Shown: in pieces, positions 39,306-55,119 of the stretch
Numbering within the stretch: position 1 is the stretch's first letter
Layout of the letters: each line of letters begins with the position of its first letter
Assembly: GCF_963576545.1 (NCBI RefSeq)
Contig: NC_083651.1
Span: forward strand, 20,774,248 to 20,838,247
DNA length: 64,000 bases
Direction: 5' to 3'
DNA from: Limanda limanda
Taxonomy: Eukaryota; Chordata; Actinopteri; Pleuronectiformes; Pleuronectidae
Notes under the pieces: model-generated
The model's input: the letters and a program-made list of their open reading frames with translations, nothing else
Told to the model about the DNA's origin: nothing
Databases searched by the model: none
Program-made: the position numbers and the translations under genes

Positions 39306-40583
39306 TTGTGATGACCTCTGAGGGTATGGAGACACAATTACAAATATTTGTGTGTGTGCTGCTTCCCAGAGGTCATTGCATCACTCAGGCAAGTCTCTAA
39401 TGTTGTTGACCTGAGTGTTGAAGTTGATACATTACTCTATTTTCTCAATGTGTGGGGTTTGATCTGTGGTAATGCAATACAATAAAATAAACAGTAGTGT
39501 CGCACATATATATTTATATCTTCTTTATAATAAACTAATATTGTACATTACAAGCTTACAAGGTATCTTCTTCTTCCCTGTACCAAATAACATGTTTGTT
39601 AGATCACACATTCAACCATTTCTCTCCATCTCTCATGACCTTGAATTTGATTTCTCATATTAACTGAAAAACAAGCAATGCGTGGGCAGCTGGTTAGATT
39701 ATATGATCTATGACAAAGTACAAAAGTAAACCTGTGAAAACATTTTTTTTCAGTTAGATTGAGATTGTCTGTTATCTTGTATTATTAATATTGAGTCGCA
39801 TTTTCAATTTTCCTCCTGCCCCGACCAAACTGAATATGAATAAAGCTGTAGCGATGATAAGAGTGGCTCTGATTCCCCCTCAGCCTGCTCTGTCTGAAGT
39901 GTTTACAGTTCCTGCTTTCCCAAGTTGACTCTGCTAGTGAGGTATAAAATAAACAGGCTCCCCAAGTGCTTACTAGGTTCTTTTAGTTATGGAGGAGACA
40001 GGAAAACAAACCTTTTGATAGATACCCATATCCATCGTCATCTGTTTCCTCAGGAGATGGGTGATAATGTGGGTTATCATCCAATCACAAGATGAGTTTT
40101 AGAAGAGTGGGTATATATTATGTTGGTAGGAAGTGGTGCTGATATGGGGTATATGCAATTCAAAAGAAAATCTGTTTAGATGCCTGAGATCTACCAGGAG
40201 GAGTCATGAGTGCAAGTGACAAAGGCATCATCCCAGTCTGGCTTCCCAGCCATCGTGTGAACACTGCCAGTTTCATCAATGCAGGTCTGGAGCCAGAGAT
40301 ACGGTGGATCTGTTCCCAGCAGTGGTGTATCTCTGGTACTTTTTGTTTTTGTGTTTAACATTGATCTTCCTGTATGGGTTTAAATGTGCTGTGAATCTCA
40401 GTTTCAGGTTAATCAGGGTTACAGAGACTTTGTATTCAATTTTCAAAAACACAGTAGCTCAGTGGTGGTTTGAATGTTCTGCAGAGGATCTCTGGAGAAT
40501 TGGATCCGGACTTTGGAGGCAATGCTGTATCACACCTTTTGTGTTACCTCACAGATGTCATGTAGATTAAGGGTAAACACAAA

Positions 40584-40625
40584 CAATAGCTTTATTAATC
40601 TTGAGGATGAAAAATGCATTTGACT
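40584..40625 (-). repeat. possible retroposon 3' tail fragment
   Basis: Read on the minus strand, TTTTTCATCCTCAAGATTAATAAAGC resembles, in its CCTC-GGATTAATAAAG pattern, the 3' tail of fish LINE/SINE retroposons. Very short, so chance similarity is possible. Confidence 0.25.
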
Positions 40626-41934
40626 CAAGTCTTGTGTCTCTTCATCATCAGTCCGCCAAAGAATCTCGGGGTCATTCTATTTCACCATGTACTATGTGCT
40701 ATTCCAGCTGTTTATCAATCTGTTTGTAAAGACTCTGCTTAGGAAACCTGTTCTATTTCTTTAGAGCAGTCGTTGAATTTGTCACACACCCATTCATAAC
40801 ATCTTCTTTACATGGAGGAGATGAAACTGATAAATTATCTTTTTACCTTCCAGAATGACCTGGATGTTTTACAGTTGCAGCTTTTTCTGCAGCTCTAGTT
40901 CCAATCTACAACAAGCATCGTCTCTAGTTGTACAGCAGCATCAACATCCTTTCATTTAATGTGTAAATCTTAACATTTTTTACAAACACTTTAGGTAAAA
41001 TATGAAAACTTCCCCGACATTGCTTTTACCACCGCGATCAAAGGTCTGTCAAATAAAAGTTTTGTGTGATACATGCTCTGGCTTCACAAAAGTACCTTGT
41101 GTGTCGTTTATTTGTGTGAGTGCATTTTTGTGTGTGTGTGTGACATGCAGGCTTTTTGCCAAGATGCTAGGTGCGAAACGGGAAGAATTGAAACAGCAGA
41201 CTTATTTCTCCTGAGTTTATTGCTCAGACGGAACATAAATAAATTGTTTTCTCCTGTGTCAAGTTGTAAATAATTGTTCTGTGCACACACGTTTGAGGGA
41301 ATGTTTCTTTGGTCTGTAACTGCACGTGGAAGGAAATGATTTACTAACAGTTTGTGTGAGCTAATGGACTGCGGCCAGTAAACACAGTGTTTAAGATGTC
41401 CACAGGCTGCAGCCGTGTCCAAGATAAAATGGATTCGTCTTTCTTTCTTGCTTTCTTTTTCTCTTTTACACGCTTCCTCCAAACCTCGTTTCTGCCTCTG
41501 TTACTTTACAAAAATAATAAAAAGAAAATAGCACTCAGACTCCGTTGTGCTTCCAAGTTCATTTCCTGAGAAGCCATTGTGCTTGCTGGATAATTGCTGA
41601 GTCTTTTCAGAAGACAAAACCAGATCCTCGGAGAAAGGTGGTTGTGATGTGAGTGCAGTGTTGTTAGAACAGCAGCGTGTGCGTCAGTCCCACCATGCTT
41701 TCATTCCTTTTATGCACACATCACTCTGTTCTTCGTAGAACGCCGAGTTGGCATAAAGTCGCAACATTTCGGCGTTGAACAGGCTTCAGAGTTAAAGCGT
41801 CAACTGTTGTGTGAGGAGTTGTGTGGTGGAGCATCTTTGTTTTCTACATTGCTTTTTCATCTTGTTTATCTTAGCTGTTTATTTGTTGTGTTAGTTTTTA
41901 AAAGTCTTGCCCCATGCTTTCTCGAGGTGATGAT

Positions 41935-42006
41935 TTCTTCGCCGCTTCAAAACAGCAATTGCGCTGCACTGCCACTGGTAGGTGTTGTTTTTAGAGCGGC
42001 GAAGAA
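41935..42006. repeat. 12-bp perfect inverted repeat, 48-bp spacer
   Basis: TTCTTCGCCGCT at 41935-41946 and its exact reverse complement AGCGGCGAAGAA at 41995-42006. The arms are GC-richer than the flanks. This may be the centre of a decayed palindromic transposon; no flanking duplication was seen. Confidence 0.6.
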
Positions 42007-42754
42007 GGATTGATTTTAGTTTGTGTAACGTTGCAAAGAGCTAGCTAGAGTCAGCGATAGGCAGTATTTGAATTTGTATTTGGAAAGTAGGACCATGTCC
42101 AATACTTTGGTTTTGAGGTGTGTTGTGTATTCTTGCATCATTTATTTGTGTTCTTTTTCCAGTTGTGACTGTCAAACAGGATAATAGGATCGGTAGCAAG
42201 GAAACCGAGTCGGTATCAGGAAGGTGGAAAAAAAGATATAGATCTCTACTTATTTCCTATTTTGATCATATCCCGCCTGGCCTGGTAATGACTTGGTATC
42301 TCCCAGGAAGATCTGGTGGACATGGTGAGAGAGGGAAGGATGTACAGGACGTCCAGCGGGCTGCCAACATCAACTGACCCAGATAATAAAGAAATTAGCA
42401 AATTAATGTTTTATATTTTGGAAAAATATCTCTCATGTTAAACATTTCGGATCCGACTATCAGGCTATTTCCAACGTAATGTAAGCATTTCTCCTTCACC
42501 CTGAAGTAATTATTCAGAAAAGCTTTGGTTACAGTGATTACAAAAGGGTATCTGAATATAAATGACAGCCATGAATTTTAAGTCTTTGTATTTGCAAAGA
42601 CGCATTAGAAGATATGACTGAGGGAAATCTCTCTCTCGTTAATGGTGATAGGCGTTCAGAATCACTGATGGAAGGGATGAAGTTGAATGAGGTTTTGCTA
42701 ATTAAATAGAGGTATTGTAATTCCCTCTCAGTGGCATTCACTCTGCCTCCCTTT

Positions 42755-42808
42755 TTCTCTCTCTCTCTCTCTCTCCCAATCTCTCCTTCTGTGTCTCTCA
42801 CACACAGA

Positions 42809-42853
<45 letters not shown>

Positions 42854-42868
42854 ACACACACACACACG
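42755..42868. repeat. compound CT and CA microsatellite
   Basis: A CT run at 42755-42775 is followed by a CA run at 42811-42868 with GACA interruptions. Confidence 0.9.
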
Positions 42869-43015
42869 CGCACTTGCATTGCGGTGCATGTGCAGCAGAG
42901 CAGGAGGTCTCGGAGGCCTAATCTCGGAGCTAGCAAGGTACAGCCATAAAACTGACAGGCCAACTAATTATCCCAGAAATTACAACATCTTAATGTTGGT
43001 GCTCACAGTGTATTG

Positions 43016-43046
43016 GTGTGTGTGTGCGTGTGTGTGTGTGTGTGTG
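43016..43046. repeat. GT microsatellite
   Basis: GT repeat with one GCGT interruption; a further short GT tract follows at 43074-43087. Confidence 0.9.
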
Positions 43047-46000
43047 AGAGGCTTGCGTATTTACTTGTTCTTGGTGTGTGTGTGTGTCATAGAGAGTGTT
43101 TATTATGCCGACAGCTGGAGGTGGTCTCCTGCATGCAGAGTAGAGGGGACAGATGTGTGTTGCAGCCCTTTGTTCTGCTTCGAAACTGCTTACTCTAACT
43201 CAGACTCTGCAAAACAGAGCTGCAGAGAGGTTTAGGAGTCAACTCGACAAACTACTTTTCTTTAATTTAGAATTTGTTCAACACTTTTGTTTTTTTTAGC
43301 CAACGTTCCACATCTTTACATCCTGTATCCCTCCTCTCCTTGTGTGTGTCGGTCTTCGTTGCACGATGTGAGCCTCGTGTAATCCTTTGTCTCTGTTCTT
43401 GACTGATGTCTCGTGATGTTCACATCCGTACCTAATCTCGCTGTTCTGTGATCAACTGACTGAGCCGAAACATTCATCAGTTCATTCTGTCAGGGAACAT
43501 TTCGGCTGAGACACAGAGGAAACGCACAATCCTCAAATAGAAACCAACACCAATCTCTTATTGCTTTAAAAACGTTTGTTAAGTATTCTTGTATAGAAGG
43601 CAAGAAAGAAAGAAATCATAGAAGTCACCGTCTCCTTCAGCTTTCAGTGGCAAAGCCTGAGGTGAATGTAATCCCTGGGTTTCTATGACAGTAGATGGGC
43701 AGTGGGATAAGAACTGTGCAAATGCCATCATCGATTCACATCACTGCTAAGGCTCCAGTACCCTGTCAGGAAGCAGACACAGGATTACAAAGGAACAAGA
43801 AGGGATTTACCCCTATCTCATTCTGCTCCTGGCAAAATACCGCAATGACTTGTCAAGCTACCGTGTTACTGAGGTATGGTTTATGATAATTACGAAGAAA
43901 AGTTGACACATTCACAGATTATCTATGGGCTGTGAATACTGGCAAATGGCGTTTTTTAATAGCATACATTGAAATTTTAATGCAACTTTAAGGCGGTAAG
44001 GAAGTCTCGTGATTTCTTTCGATAATGAGGTTGGATGCTCATAGATATTCTAAAGGTGAGTTTAGACGAAGATATTTGTGCAGCTTATTGATTTGATGAG
44101 TGTGGATATGAGGTGTGTAGTTATTATGCTTTCATCTAAACTTAGCACACAATTTTTGCATTTTTCAAGAATATCTGCAGAAAATAATGCCAAATAATGA
44201 GCATTACCGTTTCACTAAGTAGACCAGGCAGGTGGTTTGTTGCACAGAACCATCTGTGAGGGCTTTGTTGAAAACTATTTGGAGAAGGGCAGACACCTTC
44301 AAAGACATACTTGGCATGAATGAATTGGAAGAACCATCTGTCTGTCATCATTGTCATGGTTGCCAAAGTCAGCAAGATAAGAGCAAACGCATCCTTCCCT
44401 TCGGAAGAAAACCTGCAGTGCTGTTCTTTACCCGTCTTTTAATGGAGAAATAAATTCTGACACAATGATATTCTTCAGCAGCATCTATGCATTAGAGCTG
44501 CAATAGTTAACGGTAAAAGGAATTTCCCCTCTACACCTCTGTAAACAGAAGCGATGTTTCCACTGTCCTCTGGCCTAAAAACCTCGGGCCAGACAGCTTG
44601 TGTATTTGTTTTTTGAAAGCAGTGAAAAAAAGACACATGTAGGGAGTTCCAAACACACAACAAGAAAACACTGCGACACCGCAGCTCTCTTTAGAATGTT
44701 TCTACTGCAATGATGTAACATGAACCAAGGACTGCAACAGACATTGAGGATAATTTATAGAAAAGCCAATTTTCTCCCTGATTGTCTTGTTTGCTGTTGT
44801 AGGTCATAAAGGGGCAGCAACATTAAAATAAGACTGCTTCCTCACCAGTTAAAAAGTTCTTGTAAGGGCTTTAATTACCAACTCGAGGCTTTATTGACGT
44901 AACAACTTTTCTGTCTCACTCAGCGCACTTTGTTTTCAATGTTTCAACACGTCCACTCAGGATATTTTGTGTGTAAATTGAAAATGCACATGTAAATGAG
45001 TAGATGGAAACTTGGGGTGCGGCCATTTTGAGTTCCTCCTCTGACTGAACTCAGAACTCAACAGTTTCTCTTGACCTTTTGTCGTTTATCCTCAGTTCCC
45101 CTCTTTTTTCTTTATAGTTTTTGGAGGTTTATGGAGTTAATTCATAAAGTTGCAGGATGTGTGCAAAAGTCAACTTGAGTTGAAATATGAGTTAAATAAT
45201 GTTGGTCTTCACATCTGGTTGCTCAGTCTCGGTTGAATTTGCATCTGATTAGGTTTTTCTACTTTTTATGGAGCTGTGCTGCCTATGAATTTTCAATTGC
45301 ATTGTCTGAATACATTTAAGTAAAATTAATAATGTATAATTTTTTTTCTTACACCATTTGTAGTGAAAAAACTAGTTTTCAGTATTTGGAATTTATTCAA
45401 AGGATAAAAACTGGCGTATAGCTAAATTTTCCTTCATGGCAGCGAACCTGCAGAGCAGCGTTGCATTGGCTTTTCTACTGAAAATAAAACAAGATGAAAA
45501 CAGGTAAAAAAACATAAACTATTATTTATTCCATTTCAATTGTTGAGGCTAGTTAATACAGTAGCTACAGCAAAGATATTTATATAACCTGACGCAGTGT
45601 TAAAGTGGAGCTAAATGTCGTGTTTCGGAACAGCAATGGTTTCTATTGGCACAGAGAATATGTTACATCAGGTTCTGTGCTCTGATGCTTATTAAATATT
45701 TCTATAAGTTTTATACTGTTCAAAGACATTGGTATCCAGCTGATAATGATATGTTGGTGTGTTCCCAGGTTTTTACGATAAGCAAGAGTCATATATCTGT
45801 TTAGCTTGTGCTGTTTTTGAAAATGTGTCGCAACAAGGAAACATAAAAGAAATCTGTCCTTTCCAACTTTCCCCACACATAGTCACAGTCAGCAAAGCAG
45901 CAGCAGGTGCGAGCCCTGCTGTTTGCTAATGCCTCAAGATCATTAACAGTGTCCCCAATTAGCAGGGGAAAAAACTGGAAGCAAAGCCAGGGAGAGTTCA

Positions 46001-49000
46001 TCAAGAATATGAATACTGCATGAGAACCACCGAACAAAGGGTTTCAGGGCACATTTCTTTTGAAAGTCCGATTCATTCCCGTGTTTTCTATTTTTATCTG
46101 AAATAGAGCTTAAACTTTCTCTTACCAAACTTCTTTGACTCCAGTAATTTTACATGAAAAGATGAGAGCGGAGAATGGAGATAGAGAGACGAAGACCGAG
46201 AGGGAAGACGGATGGACATGGGGGTCACAGTGATGGAACGGTAGATTGATTTGGAACGTGTTTGAGGAGGCAGTGCAGGTCAAAGCCACCGACTTTATTA
46301 CTGCCCCCGACGATTCATCTCATCTGCTGATTAACTACCTTCTCCTTTCATTGGAGAAAAACGAACAGAAGAGAATGCAAGACGAAAGAAGAGGTTTACA
46401 ATTACATGGAGGTAGTACAGAAAATGAATGGGGTGTTAAAGGCAAAGGATACTGGGTATTGTAACAGCTGATATATAGCTCATGAAAAGGAATGTCACTT
46501 TGTTTGTTGAGGATGTTGAACATTATATTCTCCTCAATTGTTTGTCAATATCATAAACTATGATGTCACCGTTGTGGATAGTTTGTTTCAAATTTTTTCA
46601 ATAGAGCTAAAAATGGTTTTGGACATGTTTGTGGAAGCTGGGTTTCAGCTTCATCACAATTATTATCGAATTCCAACAGTGATTATGATATAATTCGGAA
46701 TTTGATACAGATCAAACGTGTAAAACTGTAGAATAAGTTAGAAAGGGGGTAACTGTATGAGAGAATCAGCAGGAGTATGCCTAGCTGCATGTAAACAGGA
46801 ATGTTAGTTGATTATTAACTTTCAATAGCAATTTCAACAGCTAGTGATTTTAAATTTAATTTTTTTTAAATTTTTGGGACAAAGACAATTAACATTAAAT
46901 ATCGATAAGCGTTTAAATGTAGTGATTGAAGATATTTTTTTCACTTTATACATTGTGTTAGTTGTGTACAGTTAGCATTTCAACAACGACATTCAACATT
47001 TAGTGTAATGCTAATTAGCCTAGCCTCAATCTGGTTCAATCTTCTGTGACTGATGGAATTGTGATGACATGCATTCCACAAATGGAATTACCAGATGGAA
47101 TATTGTAGGTTAGCACCAGTTTTGTCACACTATAGCTCCTGTGTCATCTCAGATATATTGTGGACTGAATACAAGACAAATTACACGATTCCTGTTGTTT
47201 ACACTGTTCTCTTGATCATTAAAACATTTGATTGGGGTTTAATAAACCTGGATTACAGCTCTACAGCACCCCCTGCTGCCTCTAATTAGCACAATTCAGA
47301 TGCATTGTGGCATGCTTGGAGGCAGTTGCATCAGTAGGCAGAGGTGTGAGACAACTCAAACACAGCCAGGACTGTACCCGAGACAGTGAGACATTCAGCG
47401 GCTTACAACAAGAACAATATGACTAAGGAGAAAGTGCCTACATATGCTTGTATAACCAACAAGCAAACCATTGTTTATAGATGGACATAAAAAAGGAAGG
47501 TAAAGGTACATTTGTGCTGTGAAGAAGAGTAGGAAAAAAGATAAAGTGGCCTCTCAACATCAAATGTCGGCTCGTGAAGATGTATAGGGATGAAAAGAGG
47601 AGCTGTGTCAAACAGCCACTGATGCATCAGTGCACCAACAGGTGTATGTGGAGAGCAGCTTTGGTCTGGATATCGAGCTGGAGCAGGTGTAGAGCACAGA
47701 TGAAAACGCGAGGCCATCCAGCAAATATAAAAGAAAGACCTGAGGGTGGGAATCATTTGAAACAAGAAGTGGACTGGCTGGAAAAACATACTTTTTTTTA
47801 TTGATCCAGACTTGTGTCTATCACTTTACAGTACAGTCATCCTTTTACCTCATTGTTTGTCTTGCCTTTTTTTACCAATTTCCTGTTCCATAGAGGCCGT
47901 TATTCCTGCCAGAACAGACATCTTGTCTGCAGCAATCACAACTTTCTCACCTCCTTTCATCCACTGACAAAGGTTTGTCTGGTTTTTGTGTGTGTGAGTT
48001 GGAGGTGGTGGAAAAGGGGGGAGCAGGTTGAGTAAATTAATGTGGGAGCAGCTGTTCAAGAGGCAGGCTGAGAATGATGTGTTACCGGCGTGTGACTGCA
48101 TGATGTTCGTCATCATCACAACCAGGAAACAGAATGGCGTTGTCTTGAGTTGAGCCTATGTCCATAAGAAGGTGTGTGAAGATGGGAATTACATGTTTCC
48201 TCTCTGTGGCATTGCAGAGTAAATATGGGAGGTGAACGTATCGGCTGCATGTGGACTGTGGCTGTGAAGTGCTTTGTTCCTGCAAGTAATCATAGATGTG
48301 GCTTGAAATTGCTTCACACCTGAGTTTGTCACTTCCTGTATGTTCGCACATGCAATATGTCTCAAGGTGGATACCTACTGTTAGTATACATACTTGTCGT
48401 ATAGTGAACACTATCAACATACTTGTGCAGTTCTTAAAGTCATACACAACCATTGTTGGCTTACTGCAAATGGTGATTATGACATATGACCGTAATTGCT
48501 AATTATAGGTGTTTTACCAAGTTCTGCCTACTTTGAAAGGATTATAAAAACTTTATGATTTTTTTTGTGTGCCTTTAATGGCAGGTTTCTCCAAGTTTTG
48601 CAGATGGTCCAAACATATCTCAAATTTGAATGATCAGACTAACGTATACCAAGTTCTAAAGGAAACCAAAACTCTAAATTAGTTCTCATTTTGGAGCAAC
48701 AGTTTGCTATGTTGCCAAAAAGTATATAATAATGCTGCTAGTATTATGCAGCTATCATAGCTTGTACTCACTTTACTAATAACATTTAGCAGCAAATCTT
48801 AAGTCAAAGTTCCTGACCAAAATACCTATAGCAGGCAACCTGTTACCAAACTCCTTATTTCAAACTCTACAACAGGACTACTACTGACTTGGCTTTGACT
48901 GAGGACGAATCTAACTCCTGCTGATTGATATAATGTCCACTTTGACCACGGAGGCTACACATGTCGTCTTTATATGTGAGACGGATAAATCTTTCTGTAG

Positions 49001-49332
49001 CCAGGACTTCTCTGGAAATTAGTTTTTAAGAGGGGAATAATGAATAAAAGTGAAGTTAATTAAGTCTGCTGGAAATAAATAGATACATTTCTCAACAACA
49101 CCAGTGCATATATCAGATACTGTGGATAATACACAGTGTTGGGAAGGATACTTTCAAAACGTATTCCGTTACAGAATACAGAATACATGCACAAAAATGT
49201 AATCTGTAACGTATTCCATTACATTAACTAATCTGAGTAACGTATTCTGAATACTTGGAATACTTCCGGTTTGTATTGCATTTTTTAAGTGTATGATTGC
49301 GGCGTTGTTATAGTCAGTGGAGCAGCAGCAGT

Positions 49333-50190
<858 letters not shown>

Positions 50191-53100
50191 AGACAGTGAT
50201 TAAACTCGTGAAACAGAGAAGTACCGTCATGTAATCCACTGATTTCAACAATGTAACTGTATTCTGAATACCATCTATTTAATTTGTAACTGTAACGGAA
50301 TACAGTTACTCATAATTTGTATTCTAAATACGTAACGCCGTTACATGTATTCCGTTACTCCCCAACACTGATAATACATGATGCAAACCTAGAGAAATAA
50401 GGATTAACTCACTTTGTTTTGTCTAAAACAGTATTCTAGCTGTTTTCTATTCAATAAGAGAGATTATAGATTCACAGATATTTTACAGTCTGCAAGGGGT
50501 TAATGTGTGTTGCTGTAAATTCCCCCCCTTTCTGGGAAAATTAAACTAACAAAGAATAAGTTAACGAAATGTCCTCCCCATGTCCTATTAATCAAAAACC
50601 TCCCCTCCAAATAGTTCCACATATAAATTCCCCATTTATATTTCTTTGAGAATTGTAATATGATATAATTAACACACAACACATAATGTAATTATAATAA
50701 AATTATTTAATTAAAATATAATACAGGAGGAGGACAGTATGTTTTTGTTGGTTTGCAGTTTTTAGCACAGCCACAATATACCAGTTTGGTGGAGTTAGCC
50801 AACCACCTTCAGAGTCAGAGCCTTCTACTGCACAGCATTTAGATTCAATACATATTTGCTGTGTATTTATATTTAACTTTGTAGCATATACCTAGAACAG
50901 AGTCAAGAGCGAATTCAAACAGTTGTCTCTTAATATGAAAAGCATGCGTTGCATTTATTTTAACGTCACATCTCGGCTGCCATTATGGCCCTCAGAGGTG
51001 CATTTACAGATGAGAGTAATAATCATATTAGTATACAAGGGGGATTGATTGCTACATGCCTCATACCCAAACATCAGACACCTAGGCGCACACAAGCACG
51101 AGTCCATTTGGACCTGTTCCCAGTCACAGAGTGGATTAATGGCTCTTGGCTGACATTCATTGCTGCAGTACCGCGTGTATCTGTGTGCATTTCCCCCCCC
51201 CCCGTCCCGTGTATTTCCATATGGCTGTGCATGTGTGCAAAATGCAAACAACTCCTTTATGTGATGTATGTATCAGGGATGATAATCCTGCGTTTCACAG
51301 AGTAGTGCAGAGGGTAATTTATTGTGTTTGGGTTGTGCACGCCGAGTGCATTTCTCTCTCTGGTACGATCCGAACCAGACGGATGACAGGGTCCTTCTCT
51401 CCCTTACTCCAGCAGAGACCTTCTCTTCGTCTATCCTCCCACTTCTCACTCTGCTCCCTTCGCTGAAGCTACTGTTTGTCATAGGAAATTTGGGGTAATG
51501 GATCATGTTGTGGCAAGATGACAAAGGAGTACAGCGCCGGAGGTTTAAAACAGTTGGCATGTCAAAACCGTTACTGTCGCAGGGATTTTTCATCATATCG
51601 TCACACACGGGTTGTGGAGAACACTTCCATGAGCGGGAATGTAGATGTGCGTGTGTGTGTCCAATGTGGGTCACAGGATCATGCTGGTAACAAGGACCTT
51701 GGGGAGTGTGATAGTTGTACTGGAGTTTGATTGAGAGGTAGACTGGAGCACGGGGCATAAATCATTCACACATCAAACTTCTCATATCGTATATAACTTT
51801 TTTATGGGATTTTCCCATGAACTTCCCTGAAGGAAGTTGTTCCGTTATTTAAAGCTGTTATCTTTGTCTTAGTGATCTGCCTTGTATGAATGAAGGGACT
51901 GAACAGGCAGGAATATCTACATAATATGTGAATGGGTCCTTACCAGACAATACATGTATTTTACACCTGCAAATAGTATAATAATATTCAAAAATAATTG
52001 GCACCTTCTAAATGTTGACGGAATTGAATGCCATTTATTTTAAGTTTAGCTGCAATAGTTGTAAATACTGATTCGTAAAAAAATTCACTAATTATTTTTC
52101 TGTATTTGCTCAAGGAGATGGCATTTAAATTACTGTAGGACTGTAGTACGTTATCTTTAGTCTCTATAGCTAAAGTCAATTACAGTAGCTGTGAGTCCAC
52201 GCAGGTCATGCTGGATGTTTCTCGTAGGCCTCAGTAATATGTTCAAGAATGATATCATAATTAAAATGTTCACATCAGTCGATATCGATGGTTATCCTGA
52301 TAAATGTCACATTATTATTTCTGACGAGTCGAGAAGGATTTTTACACTTGAGTGAAAATTGTGGTTTTAAAGAGCCGAGAAAGACAAAACTTTACAAAAC
52401 ATTTAACAAATCTGAAGCTGATAAGTCATGTGTTCTACATCCTCCCCCTGCTTGCATTGGTTTCAAGAAATATATCAATATACAGCATATTTTACTTTTG
52501 CTATATTCCTTTTGAAGAACATTATATTGCAATAATAACTGATACTGTTTTATTGTTCACCCAAAGTTTCTAGGGAATAATGACATACATTACAAAAAGC
52601 CCAAATTTAACAGCTCAGATTAAAATTATTTTGTTTAGCATTACACTTGCATCCAGTGTGATTCTAATTTGGATTTTTCTCCATAAAAAATATCTATTAC
52701 ATACTTACATTGCATATACTATGCTTACATTTATTTTTCTTCTCAATTAAAAACTTTTATAACTTGACAAAAGATTTCTCCTCCCTCGTTTAAAAAGTCT
52801 ATTCTCAGTGGTTTTACATTAGAGACTTCAGTTCGCATCACAATTTTATTAACTGGATTTGAAAAACCATTACCATATAACATATTTAGAAATAATAAAT
52901 TAACAGTAAATATAAAAGTGAGATATAAGGTTAGCCTTTGGGATATTTGATGGAAAACTGCTGCAAAGAAACAACAACATTTTTCTTTTAGATATTTGAT
53001 TGTTGACAGCAGAATCTCAATGATTTACCAAATGGTTTTAGTACTGTAAGAAAATACAGATTTTATACAACAATTAAAATCAAGACTTAGAGAAACGTAC

Positions 53101-53840
53101 CTGGATCATTACATCCTCCATTTTCCAACCAACACAAAACACAAAGAGAAAATACTTTGGATAGTATCAGGAGTACGGCAGGGACTGATTCTCCATCTCT
53201 AATATCAGGCTGATATTCCTCTCACTCCATTTATTTTTCCGCCCATCTGACCAACCACCGGCACATTGTTGAAAGCTGTGGGCCTGCACCTGCCGCGGCT
53301 TTGTGAGCCTTATGAAACACATTTGACTTGAATTGATTTGCTGTGACATCTGGACGCAATACGAGCCTTCAAACACATGCTAGTCAACACACTCGGATCG
53401 TCATGCATGGACAAGCACGCACAAACCCATACACACAGATATGGGTTATCGTTCACACGGCTACGCTTTATCTCACACACAAATCTGTATACGCTGTTTT
53501 CTGAGGACTTTCTATAAACTCCATTGACTCCGATGCTCCGCTCTATTTGAATTGAAATGAATGCTGATATTGATAAATCTACACTGTTAATAGTGTCCCC
53601 TTACATTTGATGAAACACAAAATACTTAGTTTAGCATACAAGACACATAGCTTTCAGTTAGACAGGAAACACAACACAGAAGAAAGACAAATGTAAAAAG
53701 TGATACAATAAGATAATACCTCTTTTAACCTTTGCCCTTCAGTCACACCCATATTTCCAAGTCAAATATGATCTCATGTCACTAAAATGTCTCCATTCCG
53801 AACGTCTCAATCTCCAATTGGTTCTCACAGAAACAGAAGT

Positions 53841-53875
53841 ACACACACACAGACATACACACACACACACACGCA
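53841..53875. repeat. imperfect CA microsatellite
   Basis: CA repeat with a GACATA interruption. Confidence 0.85.
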
Positions 53876-54896
53876 CCATAACTTGTGCTATTCAATCCTT
53901 GTCATCCTGTTTTAATTTATGGCAAAGAAGGCTGCTCCAGACATTGGTTCCAATTCCCCGTCCCCGCCTCGCCGGTCGGCTCCTGCTGGTGTCTCATCAT
54001 CCATCAGCGGGGGCTGGAGCTGAAGACGACACCCAACCGGGGCGTAGCATGACACCGCGGCTGTGTTTCCTGTCAGACACACCTCTGAGATCTCTCTCTC
54101 TCTAACCCCATTGCATTTCTGTGCATCATTGCTTTGCTCTTAGCCTCGTTTCCCCGTGTGCCTCTTTCTCATCTGGCCTTTCTTTCTTTAGAGACTTCCT
54201 CTGTGGTAGCGCTCCCTCTCCCTCCTTCTATCTTCCTATAATCCCAAACAGCTCACGCAAACCTTTCCCGTTTCCTCTAAATCAACCGATCTGAAGCGTC
54301 ATTTTCTTTAACATAAAGCAGTGATGGCTATTTTTAAGGGTTCGGTTCTGGTTAAACATCAGCAGCTGGCATCCACTTGAATAGGTATAATGATATCAAC
54401 AAGACATGGTCCAATCAGAAGACAACCCAGCCATATGTTACTGACTCCAGCATCTATAAGAAACAGACCTCACATGCTTTCCTTTTTGTGGTCAAGGGAT
54501 AATTCCACAAGTATCTGCTGCAAACCTCAGCCAGATTTTCTGTAAAGCTACCTGCAAATTAGGACGTTACGATACACATGAGACAATTTAGCTTCCACAT
54601 GTTAGACATGTCCACATGTAATCAGTAGGAGCATAAGTGAGGCTACATTTAACCAGTTAGACGTTTCTGTTTATTTGCAGAATAAAGATTATCACATTGA
54701 ACACTTTCAAGCTAAAATTCCCATTGTCAACTTTTGTTTCCCATATGGATGATCCCCATTCATCAGTGTGAATTTCATGCAAGAAAATGTCTTTTTCATA
54801 AGTTTCTGACCACAAGTGAAAAGTATTTCTGTTCATAATTCTCAGAAATTCCTGTGTCTCTGCTGGGAACCCTACTCCTGCATCCTGAGTTTCTCG

Positions 54897-54923
54897 GTGT
54901 GTGTGTTTGTGTGTGTGTGTGTG
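54897..54923. repeat. GT microsatellite
   Basis: GT repeat with one TTT interruption. Confidence 0.9.
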
Positions 54924-55092
54924 CTTACGTGTCAGAATGATTATGATTATGACGATGATGATGTACGATGTGTGTGTTTCAGTTTTCCGTGTGGCAGACG
55001 ACAGACGCTGCAGCGTTCTGCTCGGTGTTTCCTGCATTCTCAGCTGTTCAATGCTCGAAAGGCTGAATTTAAACCATCTTTTCTCACCCAGG

Positions 55093-55119
55093 ACACACAC
55101 ACACACACACACACTCACA
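55093..55119. repeat. CA microsatellite
   Basis: CA repeat ending in a TCACAC variant. Confidence 0.85.

Larger units (their letters stand above)
39306..49125. other. intergenic, no gene recognised
   Basis: No exon recognised. Stretches at about 44780-44960 and 45860-46080 have mixed composition with TAATTA/ATTAG-type words and read like regulatory DNA, which I cannot test. The rest is AT-rich with the microsatellites listed separately. Confidence 0.55.

Noticed and set aside
51273..51758. 161-codon minus-strand frame
   Set aside because: No recognised domain and no start or splice support.
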